Positions 51,910 to 61,238 of a DNA stretch of 64,000 bases are shown here, in pieces. The notes under the pieces are model-generated. The model was not told where the DNA came from and did no database searches. It worked only from the letters and a program-made list of their open reading frames with translations. This DNA comes from Myxococcus stipitatus DSM 14675. GTDB lineage: Bacteria; Myxococcota; Myxococcia; Myxococcales; Myxococcaceae. A program made the translations under genes and the position numbers. The stretch's first letter is position 1. Every line of letters begins with the position of its first letter. Location: the NCBI RefSeq assembly GCF_000331735.1, contig NC_020126.1:10187501-10251500 (forward strand), given 5' to 3'.

Positions 51910-52443
51910 TCACACATTCCCGTCCCCGGAACTGCCCCCGTCCCCGGACAGCACGCGCTGGTAGGTCTCCAGGTCCGCGTCCGAGAAGAGCACCACCGTC
52001 ACCTTCTCGAGCGACGGCATCCGCTCCAAGGCCTTCCGGATTTCACCCAGGGCGATGCGGGCGGCCCGCTCGATGGGGAACCGGTACACCCCCGTGGAGA
52101 TGGAGGGGAACGCCACCGTCCCGAACCCCTGCTGCTCCACCAGCGCGAAGACGCTCTGGTAGCAGCGGGCAAGCAGGGCCGACTCCCCGTCCGCCCCACC
52201 TCGCCAGACAGGCCCCACGGTGTGGATGACGTGACGTGCGGGCAAGCGGTACCCCCGCGTCAGCCGCGCCTGCCCCGTGGGACAGCCTCGCAACAGGCGG
52301 CACTCGGCCAGCAGCTCCGGCCCCGCGGCGCGGTGGATGGCACCATCCACCCCTCCGCCCCCCAGCAACGCCGAGTTCGCCGCGTTGACGATGGCGTCCG
52401 CGTCGACCCGGGTGATGTCGCCTCGAATCAGCTCCAGCCTCAT
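51910..52443 (-). CDS. Macrodomain protein (O-acetyl-ADP-ribose deacetylase type)
   Basis: 177 residues, a single macrodomain. MRLELIRGDITRVDADAIVNAANSALLGGGGVDGAIHRAAG contains the ADP-ribose site (NAAN, GGGGVDGAIH), and VAFPSISTGVYRFP closes the phosphate pocket. Members hydrolyse O-acetyl-ADP-ribose or remove ADP-ribose from proteins. It most resembles the YmdB/MacroD type. The C-terminal tail is Gly/Ser-rich. It ends 54 bp before the hypothetical protein gene on the same strand. Confidence 0.93.
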   Translation of the reverse strand: MRLELIRGDITRVDADAIVNAANSALLGGGGVDGAIHRAAGPELLAECRLLRGCPTGQARLTRGYRLPARHVIHTVGPVWRGGADGESALLARCYQSVFALVEQQGFGTVAFPSISTGVYRFPIERAARIALGEIRKALERMPSLEKVTVVLFSDADLETYQRVLSGDGGSSGDGNV

Positions 52444-52557
52444 GGGAGTCCTCCGCGCACCTCGAAGTGGGCCACCGACGACGACACCGGGGGCGGCCTC
52501 CCTGACGAGCACGGCGCGCGGAGGCCAGAGCCCACCTCCGCGCCACACCCCACCGCT

Positions 52558-53145
52558 TCAGCGCGGGACCGCGTTGCGTGCGGCTGGCTTGCGCGCGCTC
52601 GACACCGTCTTGCGTGTCTTGGGCAGCGTGCGCGTCACCGTCCCTGGGCGGCGAGCCTCCGCATCCGCGCGAGCCTTCTCCTCCGCGGCCTTCACGGCGG
52701 CGGCCTTCAGCGCGAGCTGCTCCGCCTGGAGCGACCAGCGCCGCCGGAGCAGCTCCCGCAAGCCGTCCTTCTGGAGGTCCACCTGCGCCTGGTGCAGCCG
52801 GTAGTGCAGGTCCTCGCGCAGCGTGCCTCGAGCGAGCGCCGCATCCGCCGCGCCGGACACGCCCACCACGACCTTGGGACGCTCCTCCTGCATCTGCAGA
52901 CACCGCAGGATGTGCCCTTGCGCCTCGCGTCCCAGCTTGGCGGCATCGGGGATGAACAGCACGCCGTTGCGCTGTCGAAGCGCGCCGACCAGGTCCGCCA
53001 CCTGCCTCACCTCCACCAGTTCCACGTCGAAGTTGCGCGCGGCTTCCTGGGCCCAGGACCGGCGCTCCTCCTCCGTGCCACCATGGATGATGAGCGAGGC
53101 ACGATTGCAGACGAGCTCTTCTTCTCGGTAACCGCTGAGCGTCAC
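52558..53145 (-). CDS. Degenerate sigma-54 activator (AAA+) relative
   Basis: 195 residues. RNGVLFIPDAAKLGREAQGHILRCLQ lines up with the Walker B segment of NtrC-type activators (GTLFLDEIGELPLALQAKLLRVLQ), and ARGTLREDLHYRL with the later GxFREDLYYRL. The Walker A motif, GAFTGA loop and Walker B acidic residues (DE replaced by PD) are missing, so it cannot be an ATP-driven activator. The C-terminal part is basic and Ala/Lys-rich. It may bind a related complex as a regulator. The start is GTG with GGGGG upstream. The neighbours are the macrodomain gene and a Usp gene. Confidence 0.7.
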   Translation of the reverse strand: MTLSGYREEELVCNRASLIIHGGTEEERRSWAQEAARNFDVELVEVRQVADLVGALRQRNGVLFIPDAAKLGREAQGHILRCLQMQEERPKVVVGVSGAADAALARGTLREDLHYRLHQAQVDLQKDGLRELLRRRWSLQAEQLALKAAAVKAAEEKARADAEARRPGTVTRTLPKTRKTVSSARKPAARNAVPR

Positions 53146-53300
53146 CGGCAGACCCCCTGCTATCTGATGCGTGGTGCCGGGATTCTAACGCTCCCTCGGG
53201 TCTCGCGTTCAACGGGCCGGGTGCCCTGACAGGTGGGGACGCAAGTGACCCAACTGAAAGCCCTTTCATGTGAACCCAGGCGCTTCCCGTCTCGGACGTG

Positions 53301-54647
53301 TCACGCCGCGGGGACCACCATGACCGGCCGCCGACATCGCGCCACCAGCTCCTTCGTCACCGCCCCTGGCAACGTGTCTGGTCCCTTCACCGGCCCTCCC
53401 GGCGTGCCCACACACACCAGGTCCACGCCCTCGCGCTCGGTGGCCTGGCAGATGGCCAGCGCGACGTCCTCCCCGGAGACGCCCTCCACGCTCCACTGCT
53501 GCGCCCGGGCGCTCTCATCCCGAGGCACCAGCCCCCACAGCCGCCGCAGCATCTCCTCCCGCTCCCGCGCGGGCTCGGGCAGCACGCCGTAGTGGTCCTG
53601 GAAGGCCGTGTCGCCCAGCCGCTTGCGGTGCACATGCAGCAGGTGCACCCGCCCCCCTGGCCCCACCAGCGAGCGCGCCTGGGAGATGGCGCGCATGCAG
53701 GAGTCGGAGAAGTCCACGGGCACCAGCACGCTGCGAGGCGGCAGGGCGTGGCGCGGCTCGTTCAACACGTCCGGCACACACACCACGGCCTGCTCCGAGT
53801 GTCGCAGCACGCCCGCCGATATCGAGCCGTGCCACAGCCGCTTCACCGGCCCCCGCGAGCGCATCCCCACCACCACCAGGTCCGCGCCTCGCGTGAGCGC
53901 GACATGCAGCAGGTGGTCCGCGGGCCGCCCATAGCCGGGCTCCAGCACCACCTCCACGCGGCCCTCGCCCTCCAGGTCGCCCACCTGCTCCCGCACCTCG
54001 CGCAGCAGCACCGTCTCCACCGCGGGGTCCAGCGCCTCCATGTCGCGCGCCCCGGGCTCCAGCACGTCGACGTGCACCGGCGTGTGGATGCCCAGCCGCT
54101 CACGCTCCTCCAGCGGCGAGAACACATACGTGGCCAGCACGTCGCACGGCCCCACCCGACGCAGCTCGCGCAGGAAGCCCACCGCCGCGTCGGCCGTGGG
54201 CGACAGCGGATCCACGCCCACCAGCACCAGCAGGCGCCGCCGTCCCCGGACCCAATCCACCAGCGCGTCCGCGCGCCGCACCACCAGCACGGGGCCACAG
54301 CCTCGCCGCGCCAGCCGCTCCGGCAACGAGGCCCTCCGCCACGTCGACGTGCGCCACCCCTCCGCCGCCGCGACAATCCACCGGGACTGACGGCACTCGT
54401 CCTCCGCCAGCACCACCTCCATGTCGGAGCGCACGCGGCACGCCACCTGCCCCGGAGGCAGCTCCAGCCGAGCGGCCTGGGCCTCCAGCGCCCTCAGCGC
54501 GTCGATGCGCGTGGTGTCGGAGAGGGGCTCGCCGTCCATGACGCCCACCAGCAGCAGCGGCTCTCCCAGCCGGGCCGCCAGCGCCGCCGCGACCTCCACC
54601 TCCCGGGACTCCCGCACACCCACCGGGCTCGCGCAGACAATGGCCAT
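53301..54647 (-). CDS. Triple universal stress protein (Usp) domain protein
   Basis: 448 residues with three consecutive Usp domains: about 1-125, 135-300 and 308-448. Domain 2 keeps the ATP-binding loop (GADLVVVGMRSRGPVKRLWHGSISAGVLRHSEQAVVCVP); domain 3 begins RSVLVPVDFSDSCMRAISQARSL and ends VDLVCVGTPGG with CRRPVMVVP. Domain 1 is more degraded. Most Usp proteins have one or two domains, so three is uncommon. It is soluble and probably binds nucleotide. Its ATG has GAGGAGG upstream. Confidence 0.88.
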   Translation of the reverse strand: MAIVCASPVGVRESREVEVAAALAARLGEPLLLVGVMDGEPLSDTTRIDALRALEAQAARLELPPGQVACRVRSDMEVVLAEDECRQSRWIVAAAEGWRTSTWRRASLPERLARRGCGPVLVVRRADALVDWVRGRRRLLVLVGVDPLSPTADAAVGFLRELRRVGPCDVLATYVFSPLEERERLGIHTPVHVDVLEPGARDMEALDPAVETVLLREVREQVGDLEGEGRVEVVLEPGYGRPADHLLHVALTRGADLVVVGMRSRGPVKRLWHGSISAGVLRHSEQAVVCVPDVLNEPRHALPPRSVLVPVDFSDSCMRAISQARSLVGPGGRVHLLHVHRKRLGDTAFQDHYGVLPEPAREREEMLRRLWGLVPRDESARAQQWSVEGVSGEDVALAICQATEREGVDLVCVGTPGGPVKGPDTLPGAVTKELVARCRRPVMVVPAA

Positions 54648-54801
54648 GGCCGCCCTCCTCGTGGGGGATGTGGCCGGACGCCACTCCCATCCGGAAAGCT
54701 GCGCACGCCTTCACCCGGCGGGGGGCCCCTCCTTCAAGCCAGCACGCCCCCAGGCCCGCCGCACGAGCGGCCTCCAGACACCCGGGCGCCCCGCTGGATG
54801 G

Positions 54802-55215
54802 CTACTTCTCCGGGGGCGCCGGGTGCCCGTCGTGGTTGGTGTGGTCCTGCTCCTCGTCGTGCCCGCCCCGGTCGTCGCTCTGTCCCAGCGTGGCGATGAA
54901 CACCTGCTGCCCATTGCTGGTGTAGCGGTACGGCCGACCCCACGGGTCCAGCGGCAGCACGGACAGGTACTTGGGCACCAGGAGCACTTCCAGGTCCGCG
55001 TCCTCGGGCAGCGTGTGGCCGTCCGCCCGGTAGCGCTCGAGCGCGTCCTCCAGCACCACGAAGTCGCGGTGGATGCGGTCCGAGTGCACTGCCCGCGAGC
55101 GCGTCAGCGCCCCCACCAGCACCGCGCACACCAGCGCGAAGGCGAACGCCAGCCCCACCCACAGGATGGGTGAGCGGCGAGAGGGAGGAGGAGCGGCTTC
55201 CGCGGACGAAGTCAT
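54802..55215 (-). CDS. GspG-like protein with non-cleaved N-terminus
   Basis: 137 residues. A single helix (ILWVGLAFAFALVCAVLVGAL, about 16-36) precedes a domain with the GspG core: VPKYLSVLPLDPWGRPYRYTSNGQQVFI. A prepilin peptidase site (G-F-T-L-x-E) is absent, so it is anchored rather than assembled as a classical pseudopilin. The C-terminal tail is His/Asp-rich (DDRGGHDEEQDHTNHDGH), a possible metal-binding stretch. It is not in a secretion operon. The ATG has GGTGGGGG upstream. Confidence 0.75.
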   Translation of the reverse strand: MTSSAEAAPPPSRRSPILWVGLAFAFALVCAVLVGALTRSRAVHSDRIHRDFVVLEDALERYRADGHTLPEDADLEVLLVPKYLSVLPLDPWGRPYRYTSNGQQVFIATLGQSDDRGGHDEEQDHTNHDGHPAPPEK

Positions 55216-55267
55216 GCCCCCACCCTACCGTCAGCGGGGGCCCCCGTGCGGAAGACTTCGCGCGAGC

Positions 55268-56728
55268 CTAAAGCGCGCGGAATAGCGGCACGGGCTGTTG
55301 CTTACCCTTCAGGCGGACCGGCGGCAGGTCCTCGAAGGCCGTCTCGTTGGCGTCCACCAGCTCCCGGGTGCGCTCGCCCACCAGGATTTCCCCCGGCCCC
55401 GCGAGGGCACACAGCCGCGCGGCCACGTTCACCGCGTCGCCGATACACGTGTACTCGGAGCGCACCGTGCTGCCGATGTTGCCCGCCACCACCACGCCCG
55501 AGTTGATGCCCACGCCCAGCTCCAGCACCAGCGGGTGGCCCTCGCGCCCGTTGGCGGCCCACTCCGCCTCCGCCTCCACGCGCAGGTCCGTCATGGCGTT
55601 CATCATCATCTTCGCGCACTGCAGCGCGCACAGCGCATCATCCGAGCGCGCCACCGGCGCACCGAACACCGCCATCAGCCCATCGCCGAGGAATTTGTCC
55701 AGCGTGCCGCCGCACGTCAGTACCGCGTCCGACAGCCGGCCCAGCACCTGGTTGAGCACGCCGACGACCTGCTCGGGAGGGAGGCTCTCCGCCAGCCCCG
55801 TGAAGTTGCGGATGTCCGCGAACAGCAGTGTCACCTCGCGCTTCTCACCGGTGAGCACCACCGCGTCCGCGCTCTTGAGGATTTCATCCACCACCGCGGC
55901 GGACGTGTAGCGCGCGAACAGCTTGCGCATGCGCTCCGTCTCGCCCGTGCGCCGCACCACGCTCTCGATGCGCGCGGCCAGCTCGTCCATGGACGCGGAC
56001 TTGTTGACGTAGTCGTCGGCGCCGGCGCGCAGGCCGCGCACGCGCTCCGCCTCCCGGTCATTCGCGGTGAGGATGATGACGGGCAGACCCCGCGTGGGGC
56101 CCTCCTTCAGCCGGCGGCACAGCTCCACGCCGTCCAGGCCCGGCATCTCCAGGTCGCTCAGGACGATGGCGGGCTGAAGCCGGCTCATGCCCTCCAGCGC
56201 CTCGAACGGGTCCTGGAAGCACAGGACCTCGTAGCCCAGGCTCACCAGGCCCTCCTGCACGAAGGCACACGCCAGCGGGCTGTCATCCACCACCACCACG
56301 CGGCGGCGGCCGTCGATGAAGGGGCGCGGATTCTCCTGCCGCCCGGCGATGCGGTTCTGCAGGCCCAGCGCCTCGTAGATCTGCTTGTAGGTGCAGTGCC
56401 CCAGCTCCACGAGGATTTCCCCCAGCCGGCGGCCATCGCGGCGCTGCCGGGCCAGGGCCTCGTCGAGCTGCGCGAGCGTCACGTACTTGAGCCCCACCAG
56501 GAGCTCCCCCAGCGCGGGCTGCGCGGGGCCCTTGTCGTGGTGCAGGCCCAGGGCCTCGCCCAGCGCGTCCTGAATCTGCTCCCGGGTGACGTAGCCCAGC
56601 GAGATGAGGGCCTCTCCCACCCGCTGGCCCGTCAGCGCCTGCAGCGCCAGCGCCTCCTGCACCTGCGAGGGAGTGACCAGGCCCAGCTTGAGCAGAAGGT
56701 CACCGAAGAGGGGGCTGGATGCGCTCAT
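55268..56728 (-). CDS. MshEN-REC-adenylate cyclase protein
   Basis: 486 residues. The N-terminal about 1-125 has four 24-residue motifs of the MshEN/GspE N-terminal type (GEALISLGYVTREQIQDAL, RLGEILVELGHCTYKQIYEALGLQ and two others), a fold known to bind c-di-GMP. A REC domain follows (about 145-265; VVVVDDSP, IVLSDLEMPGLDG, YVNKS). The C-terminal class III cyclase (about 300-486) has ADIRNFTGLAE, LDKFLGDGLMAVFG and CIGDAVNVAARL; the Lys/Asp pair fits adenylate rather than guanylate cyclase. Some MshEN arginines are missing in two motifs, so c-di-GMP binding is an open question. Confidence 0.9.
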   Translation of the reverse strand: MSASSPLFGDLLLKLGLVTPSQVQEALALQALTGQRVGEALISLGYVTREQIQDALGEALGLHHDKGPAQPALGELLVGLKYVTLAQLDEALARQRRDGRRLGEILVELGHCTYKQIYEALGLQNRIAGRQENPRPFIDGRRRVVVVDDSPLACAFVQEGLVSLGYEVLCFQDPFEALEGMSRLQPAIVLSDLEMPGLDGVELCRRLKEGPTRGLPVIILTANDREAERVRGLRAGADDYVNKSASMDELAARIESVVRRTGETERMRKLFARYTSAAVVDEILKSADAVVLTGEKREVTLLFADIRNFTGLAESLPPEQVVGVLNQVLGRLSDAVLTCGGTLDKFLGDGLMAVFGAPVARSDDALCALQCAKMMMNAMTDLRVEAEAEWAANGREGHPLVLELGVGINSGVVVAGNIGSTVRSEYTCIGDAVNVAARLCALAGPGEILVGERTRELVDANETAFEDLPPVRLKGKQQPVPLFRAL

Positions 56729-56914
56729 GTAGGCGGCCTCTGCGTCCGGAAGGGCTGTGGACTCCCGCAGCGTATCCCACCTCCCCGCGCTCCGGGAGGA
56801 CTCCGGGCCCTCCGACAACACCCCAAGCCGGGAACTCCTCGCAGCAATCCCAGCAAGGTGCGCAATCCTGCGCCCAGGGGGCACCCAGGGGGTCGGCTCC
56901 GGACGCGCGGCCGC

Positions 56915-59761
56915 TCAGGCCTGCGGCACACCGGTCAACGGCAGCTCCACCGTGAAGGTGGACCCTCGGCCCGGCTCGCTCTCCACGCGGATGCTGCCGC
57001 CGTGGGCCTCGACGATGCGCTTGGTGATCCAGAGCCCCAGCCCCAGGCCCTTGAAGTGCTGCGCGGACTCGGTGCGCTCGAAGCGCTCGAAGATGCGCTC
57101 CTGGTCCTCGGGCGCCACGCCAATCCCCTCGTCGCGCACCAGCAGCGCCGCCCCCACCGAGCGCGGCTCCACCTGCACCGTCACCGGACGACCCGCCCCG
57201 TACTTCGCCGCGTTGGACAGCAGGTTCACCAGCACCTGCTCCAGCCGCAGCCGGTCCCAGTGGCCCACGACCTCCGCGTCCGCGAGCAGCCGCACCTCGC
57301 TGCCCGCGCGCACCAGCTCCTCGGACATGCGCGACACCAGCTCGCGAGTCAGCGAGGCCAGGTCCACGTCCTCTCGATTCAAGCTCAGTCGCCCCGCGCT
57401 GATGCGCGACACGTCCAGCAGGTCGTCGATGAGCAACCCCAGCCGCTGGCCCGCGCGAGCCGCCTTCTCCGCGCGCTCGGCCAACCCGCTGGCGGACATC
57501 GCATCCTTCGCCATGCGCGCCAGCAGGTGAATCTGCAGCTGCAGCGCGTTGAGCGGCGACTTGAGCTCGTGCCCCGCGACGGACAGCAGCTCATCGCGCG
57601 CCTTCACCGCCTGCGTCGCCGCGCCATACAGCCGCGCATCCTCGATGGCCAACGCCGCCCGCGCCGCCAGGCTCTCCAGGAGCGCGCGCTCCTCCGCCGT
57701 GTACTCGCGTCCCCGCGCCTCGCGGATGACGCCCAGCGTGCCCAGCACCCGTCCTCGCGCACCCAGCGGAACGATGATGAGGCTCTGCGGCCCGTACTGC
57801 TCCAGGAACGAAATCCCCTCGGGCGAGCGGTCCCCGAGCAGTTCCTCCGCGCTCAATCGAGGAACGAAGAGCGTCTGCCCCGTCGCCACCACCCGGCCCG
57901 ACAGACCCTCGCCCACCCGCGCCGGATTCATCCGCAGCGACGACTCCAGCACCCCGCGCGCCGCCGGGTCCGGATGGTGCGCCGCCACCAGCTCCAGCTG
58001 CTCCCGGTCCTCGGCCAGCAGCTGCAACACACACCCGCCGCCCAGCGCCTCGGACACCTTGCGCGCCAGCACGTCCAGCACCGTGGGCAGGTCCAACCCC
58101 GCCTCGGCGATGAGCTGGCTGACCTGCACCAGCACATGCAACCGCGCGGCGCTGCGCCGGCTCTCCTCCTCCGCGGCCCGCGCCGCGCGGAACAGCCGCG
58201 CATTGTCCATGGCCAGCGCCGCGCGCCGCGCCAGCTCCTCCGCCAGCGACAAGTCCTCCACGCCAAAGGGCGGCCGCTCCGCATCCCGCACGAAGGTGAG
58301 CGCCCCCAGCGTGCGCTGCCTCGCCACCAGCGGCGTGATGATGAGCGTGCTGTCCCCCCACACCGGCAGGATGCCCCCTTCGCCCGGCGTCATCCGAGTC
58401 CGGCGCCGCTCCATGCGGGGCTGCCCGCTCGACAACACGCGCGTCAGCGGCGACGGCGTCCCCTGCTCCGCCGGGAAGCTCGTCAGCTCCAGCACCCGCT
58501 CCGCCTTCTCCGGGTCCGCGTGCAGCACCGCCAGCCGCCGCACCACGCCCTCCTCGTAGGAGTCCACCGCGCACCCATCCGCGAAGTGCCCCAGCGCCAG
58601 CCGAGCCACCCCGGACACCGTCTCCTCCCACCCCAGCGAGCCCGACACCAACGCGCTCGCATCCGCCAGCAGGCTCAGCCGAGCCCCCAGCGCCTCCGCC
58701 TCCAGCCGCGCGGTGTGCTCCCGCTCATAGAGCCGCGCGCGCTCCAGCGCCTGCCCGCACTGCCGCGACAGCCCGACGATGGAGGCCCGCTCCAGCGCGG
58801 AGAAGCCCGTCTCCCGCTCGAAGCCGAAGGCCAGCGTGCCGAACGCGCGCCCCTCGACGAACAACGGCAGCAGCGCCAGCGCCCGCAGCGGCCCACCCGC
58901 CAGGGCCTCCGCGAGCTTCGCCGAGCGCGCCCGCACCGCCGCCCGCGACTCCAACCACACCGGCGCCTCCGCCCGCGCGGCGCCCCCCTGCCCCACGCGA
59001 GACAAGGCCCGCAACGGCTCCAGCACGCCCTCCGCCACCCCCACCGAGGCGATGCGCTCCGCCGCCGCGCCTCCCTCCCCCGTCAGGTGCACCATGCCCG
59101 CCACCGCGCCCACCGCGGGAAGGCCCAGGTCCAACACCACCTGCGCCACCGCCTCGCGCGTGAGCGTCTGGCCAAACGCCTCCGTCACCGCCTGGAAGCG
59201 TCCCAGCCGCGACACCTCCGCCCGCCCCACCTCCGCGCGCGCTCGGACACTCGCCTGCTCACGCTCCAACACCAGCCCCGCCAGGCGCGCATGCAGGCCG
59301 AAGCGCTGGAGGGCCTCCTCCTGCGGCACCCACCCCTCGCGCTGGATGCCACACAGCACACCGACGACGCCCTCGCCCACGGAGGACGTGAGCGGCAGCG
59401 ACACCAGGGACACCGCGCCCATCCGAGCCCGAGCCTCCTGCGTCTCCGCCAGGAGCGAGTCCCGCTCCAGGTCCACCGTCACATACGGCAGCAGCGCCCC
59501 GTCGATGTCCCGAGCCCCCTCCAGCAACCGCTCGCCACACGCGTGCGTGGCGTCCTCCGGCAGGCCCGGCGTGGTGAGCACCCGAGGGACACTTTCGTCC
59601 TCTCGCCAACACATGAAGGCGCCGGACGCACCGAGTGCCGAGGCCGCCTCGCGCAGCAGCGCCTCCAGCACCGCCCGCACGGACGGCGCCACGGTCAGCC
59701 GCTCCAGGGTCCGCGCCATGCGGTCCGCCGCGGCCGCCAGGTTGCTCTCGGGCACCTTCAT
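56915..59761 (-). CDS. Soluble histidine kinase with four GAF domains
   Basis: 948 residues without membrane segments. Four GAF domains (about 25-175, 200-345, 360-525 and 540-715) are followed by HisKA (SVAGHELKSPLNAL, H731) and HATPase (NLLSNAAKYG, DEGIGVAPEDQERIFERF, GLGLGLWITKRIVEAHGG). It is an orphan kinase that may integrate several cytosolic signals. ATG 59761 (MKVPESN) was chosen; a GTG two codons upstream is also possible. It follows the RMD1-like gene on the same strand, with an inverted repeat between them. Confidence 0.92.
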   Translation of the reverse strand: MKVPESNLAAAADRMARTLERLTVAPSVRAVLEALLREAASALGASGAFMCWREDESVPRVLTTPGLPEDATHACGERLLEGARDIDGALLPYVTVDLERDSLLAETQEARARMGAVSLVSLPLTSSVGEGVVGVLCGIQREGWVPQEEALQRFGLHARLAGLVLEREQASVRARAEVGRAEVSRLGRFQAVTEAFGQTLTREAVAQVVLDLGLPAVGAVAGMVHLTGEGGAAAERIASVGVAEGVLEPLRALSRVGQGGAARAEAPVWLESRAAVRARSAKLAEALAGGPLRALALLPLFVEGRAFGTLAFGFERETGFSALERASIVGLSRQCGQALERARLYEREHTARLEAEALGARLSLLADASALVSGSLGWEETVSGVARLALGHFADGCAVDSYEEGVVRRLAVLHADPEKAERVLELTSFPAEQGTPSPLTRVLSSGQPRMERRRTRMTPGEGGILPVWGDSTLIITPLVARQRTLGALTFVRDAERPPFGVEDLSLAEELARRAALAMDNARLFRAARAAEEESRRSAARLHVLVQVSQLIAEAGLDLPTVLDVLARKVSEALGGGCVLQLLAEDREQLELVAAHHPDPAARGVLESSLRMNPARVGEGLSGRVVATGQTLFVPRLSAEELLGDRSPEGISFLEQYGPQSLIIVPLGARGRVLGTLGVIREARGREYTAEERALLESLAARAALAIEDARLYGAATQAVKARDELLSVAGHELKSPLNALQLQIHLLARMAKDAMSASGLAERAEKAARAGQRLGLLIDDLLDVSRISAGRLSLNREDVDLASLTRELVSRMSEELVRAGSEVRLLADAEVVGHWDRLRLEQVLVNLLSNAAKYGAGRPVTVQVEPRSVGAALLVRDEGIGVAPEDQERIFERFERTESAQHFKGLGLGLWITKRIVEAHGGSIRVESEPGRGSTFTVELPLTGVPQA

Positions 59762-59842
59762 GCCCACACGTCCCCCCGGCCCCGAAGGCCCTACCGCGAA
59801 GCCGTGAGTGTCCCATGTCCAGTGGACCCGCGAAACCCGAAG

Positions 59843-59860
59843 GTACCTGTCCTCAGGTAC
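59843..59860 (-). terminator. Inverted repeat after RMD1-like gene
   Basis: GTACCTG-tcct-CAGGTAC, a 7 bp perfect stem with a 4-base loop, 16 bp downstream (leftward) of the RMD1-like stop; GCCGCGCGGC, a 10 bp palindrome, lies between. No T-run follows, so it could equally be an operator for the kinase gene. Confidence 0.35.
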
Positions 59861-59875
59861 AAGGCCGCGCGGCTT

Positions 59876-60997
59876 TCAGTGAGCGAACACATTGAAGAAC
59901 GCGAAGAAAATCTCCAGGACGATGAGCAGGATGATGACCGCCTCCAGCGTGTGGGAGCGGTCGATGTCCACGTCGCCCTTGAGCAGCCCATACGTCTGCG
60001 CCAGCAGCTGCTGCTTGCGCGTGACGGAGCCCTGCCACGCGGAGATGCGCATGCGCTTCACCGCGCCCTCGTAGACCTTGGCCAGGTAGAAGTCGCCAAT
60101 GATTTTCAGGCTGTTGTCCACCCGCTCGATGAACTCGTTGAGGTCCACCAGCGTGGTGAGCGTCTGCCGCGTCAGCGTGCGATAGGGGCTGCGGAACAGC
60201 CGCGTCCACTCGTGGCGCTTGGCCTGGACCTCCTCGTGGATGCGCGCGATGTGCTCGTCCAGCTTCTCGTCGTAGTAGCGGAACTCCAACAGCTGCGCGT
60301 TGGCGATTTCGAGCAGGTCCGGGATGTCGCCTGAGCCCGACGGCTCGTAGACGAACGCGCTGTTCCAGTCGATGACCACCAGGTCGTTGACGGTGTAGCT
60401 GAAGCGCACCTGCGTGACGGCCTCGCTCTCCCGGCGAGACAGCGGCGTCTGTCCGTTCTCCCCCAACAAGAGCCGCGCCAGGTCCGCCTCCTGGAGCACC
60501 TCCTCCGCGGAGGGCTGGCCGCGGATGCTCTCCGCGAAGAGGACGGTGTAGCTCTCGCTCTGGTCCCACAGGTGGGGCTCCTGCACCGCTGGAGCAATCG
60601 TGCGCCGCACCCCCTCCACCAGCTCCAGCGCCAGGTCCTCCAACGCCTGGCTGTCATAGAGCTCGTCCGCGACCAGGGTGAGCTCCTCCAGCGTCGTGCC
60701 CGGCACCACCGGGACGCGCAGGATGATGGACGCGGCCCCATGGTCAAACAGGCGCGCGGTGGCATCCACCGTGACAGGCCCCCCTCCGAGCGCCAGCGGG
60801 CGCCGCCCCAGCTCATACGCCACCGGCGGATTGGGCAGCTGGATGTACTGGCTGTTCTCCCGCGACAGCTTGAGGCGGCGGGTGTCCTCCGACACGGCCC
60901 TGCGCGCCCGCTCGAGGTTGATCTCCTCCGCGATGTCGAACGTCCGATAGCAGAGGATGTGCGCCTTCTCGAAGACCAGGGGGGACGCGGCGGACAT
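59876..60997 (-). CDS. RMD1/DUF155-like membrane protein
   Basis: 373 residues. The main part is soluble: FEKAHILCYRTFDIAEEINL, a central ESYTVLFAESIRG and FSYTVNDLVVIDWNSAFVYEP. Then a long coiled-coil region (about 230-330; LLEFRYYDEKLDEHIARIHEEVQ) leads to a single C-terminal helix (LEAVIILLIVLEIFFAFFNVF). This layout fits the RMD1/Sif2 family (DUF155), tail-anchored proteins of unknown biochemical role in bacteria. The family call is by layout and the C-terminal pattern. It follows the tryptophan dioxygenase gene by 241 bp. The ATG has GGGGAG upstream. Confidence 0.65.
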   Translation of the reverse strand: MSAASPLVFEKAHILCYRTFDIAEEINLERARRAVSEDTRRLKLSRENSQYIQLPNPPVAYELGRRPLALGGGPVTVDATARLFDHGAASIILRVPVVPGTTLEELTLVADELYDSQALEDLALELVEGVRRTIAPAVQEPHLWDQSESYTVLFAESIRGQPSAEEVLQEADLARLLLGENGQTPLSRRESEAVTQVRFSYTVNDLVVIDWNSAFVYEPSGSGDIPDLLEIANAQLLEFRYYDEKLDEHIARIHEEVQAKRHEWTRLFRSPYRTLTRQTLTTLVDLNEFIERVDNSLKIIGDFYLAKVYEGAVKRMRISAWQGSVTRKQQLLAQTYGLLKGDVDIDRSHTLEAVIILLIVLEIFFAFFNVFAH

Positions 60998-61238
60998 GGT
61001 CTCCCCAGCCTAGCCCGTGCCCCTCCCCTGAAGGATGCGCAATTCCCCCAAGACCCGCCCCTGTCAGTCCTTGCCCTCGCGCCCGGGAGGGGAGGCCCCG
61101 GCGTGGGCCGCCCTCTTCGTCACATTGTCGATGTTTCACGAGCGACGCGAGCCACCCCACCCAGGGCCCGCCATCCCTCTCATCCAGCGGGGGACGTCAA
61201 GACAGGCGCGCAACGCCTGCCATGCCCGAATCCACTGC

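Noticed and set aside
55298..60334. A 1678-codon open frame on the plus strand
   Set aside because: It is the antisense of the cyclase, four-GAF kinase and RMD1-like genes. Its His/Arg/Gln-rich translation and lack of domains show it is open only because of the G+C-biased third positions of the real genes.
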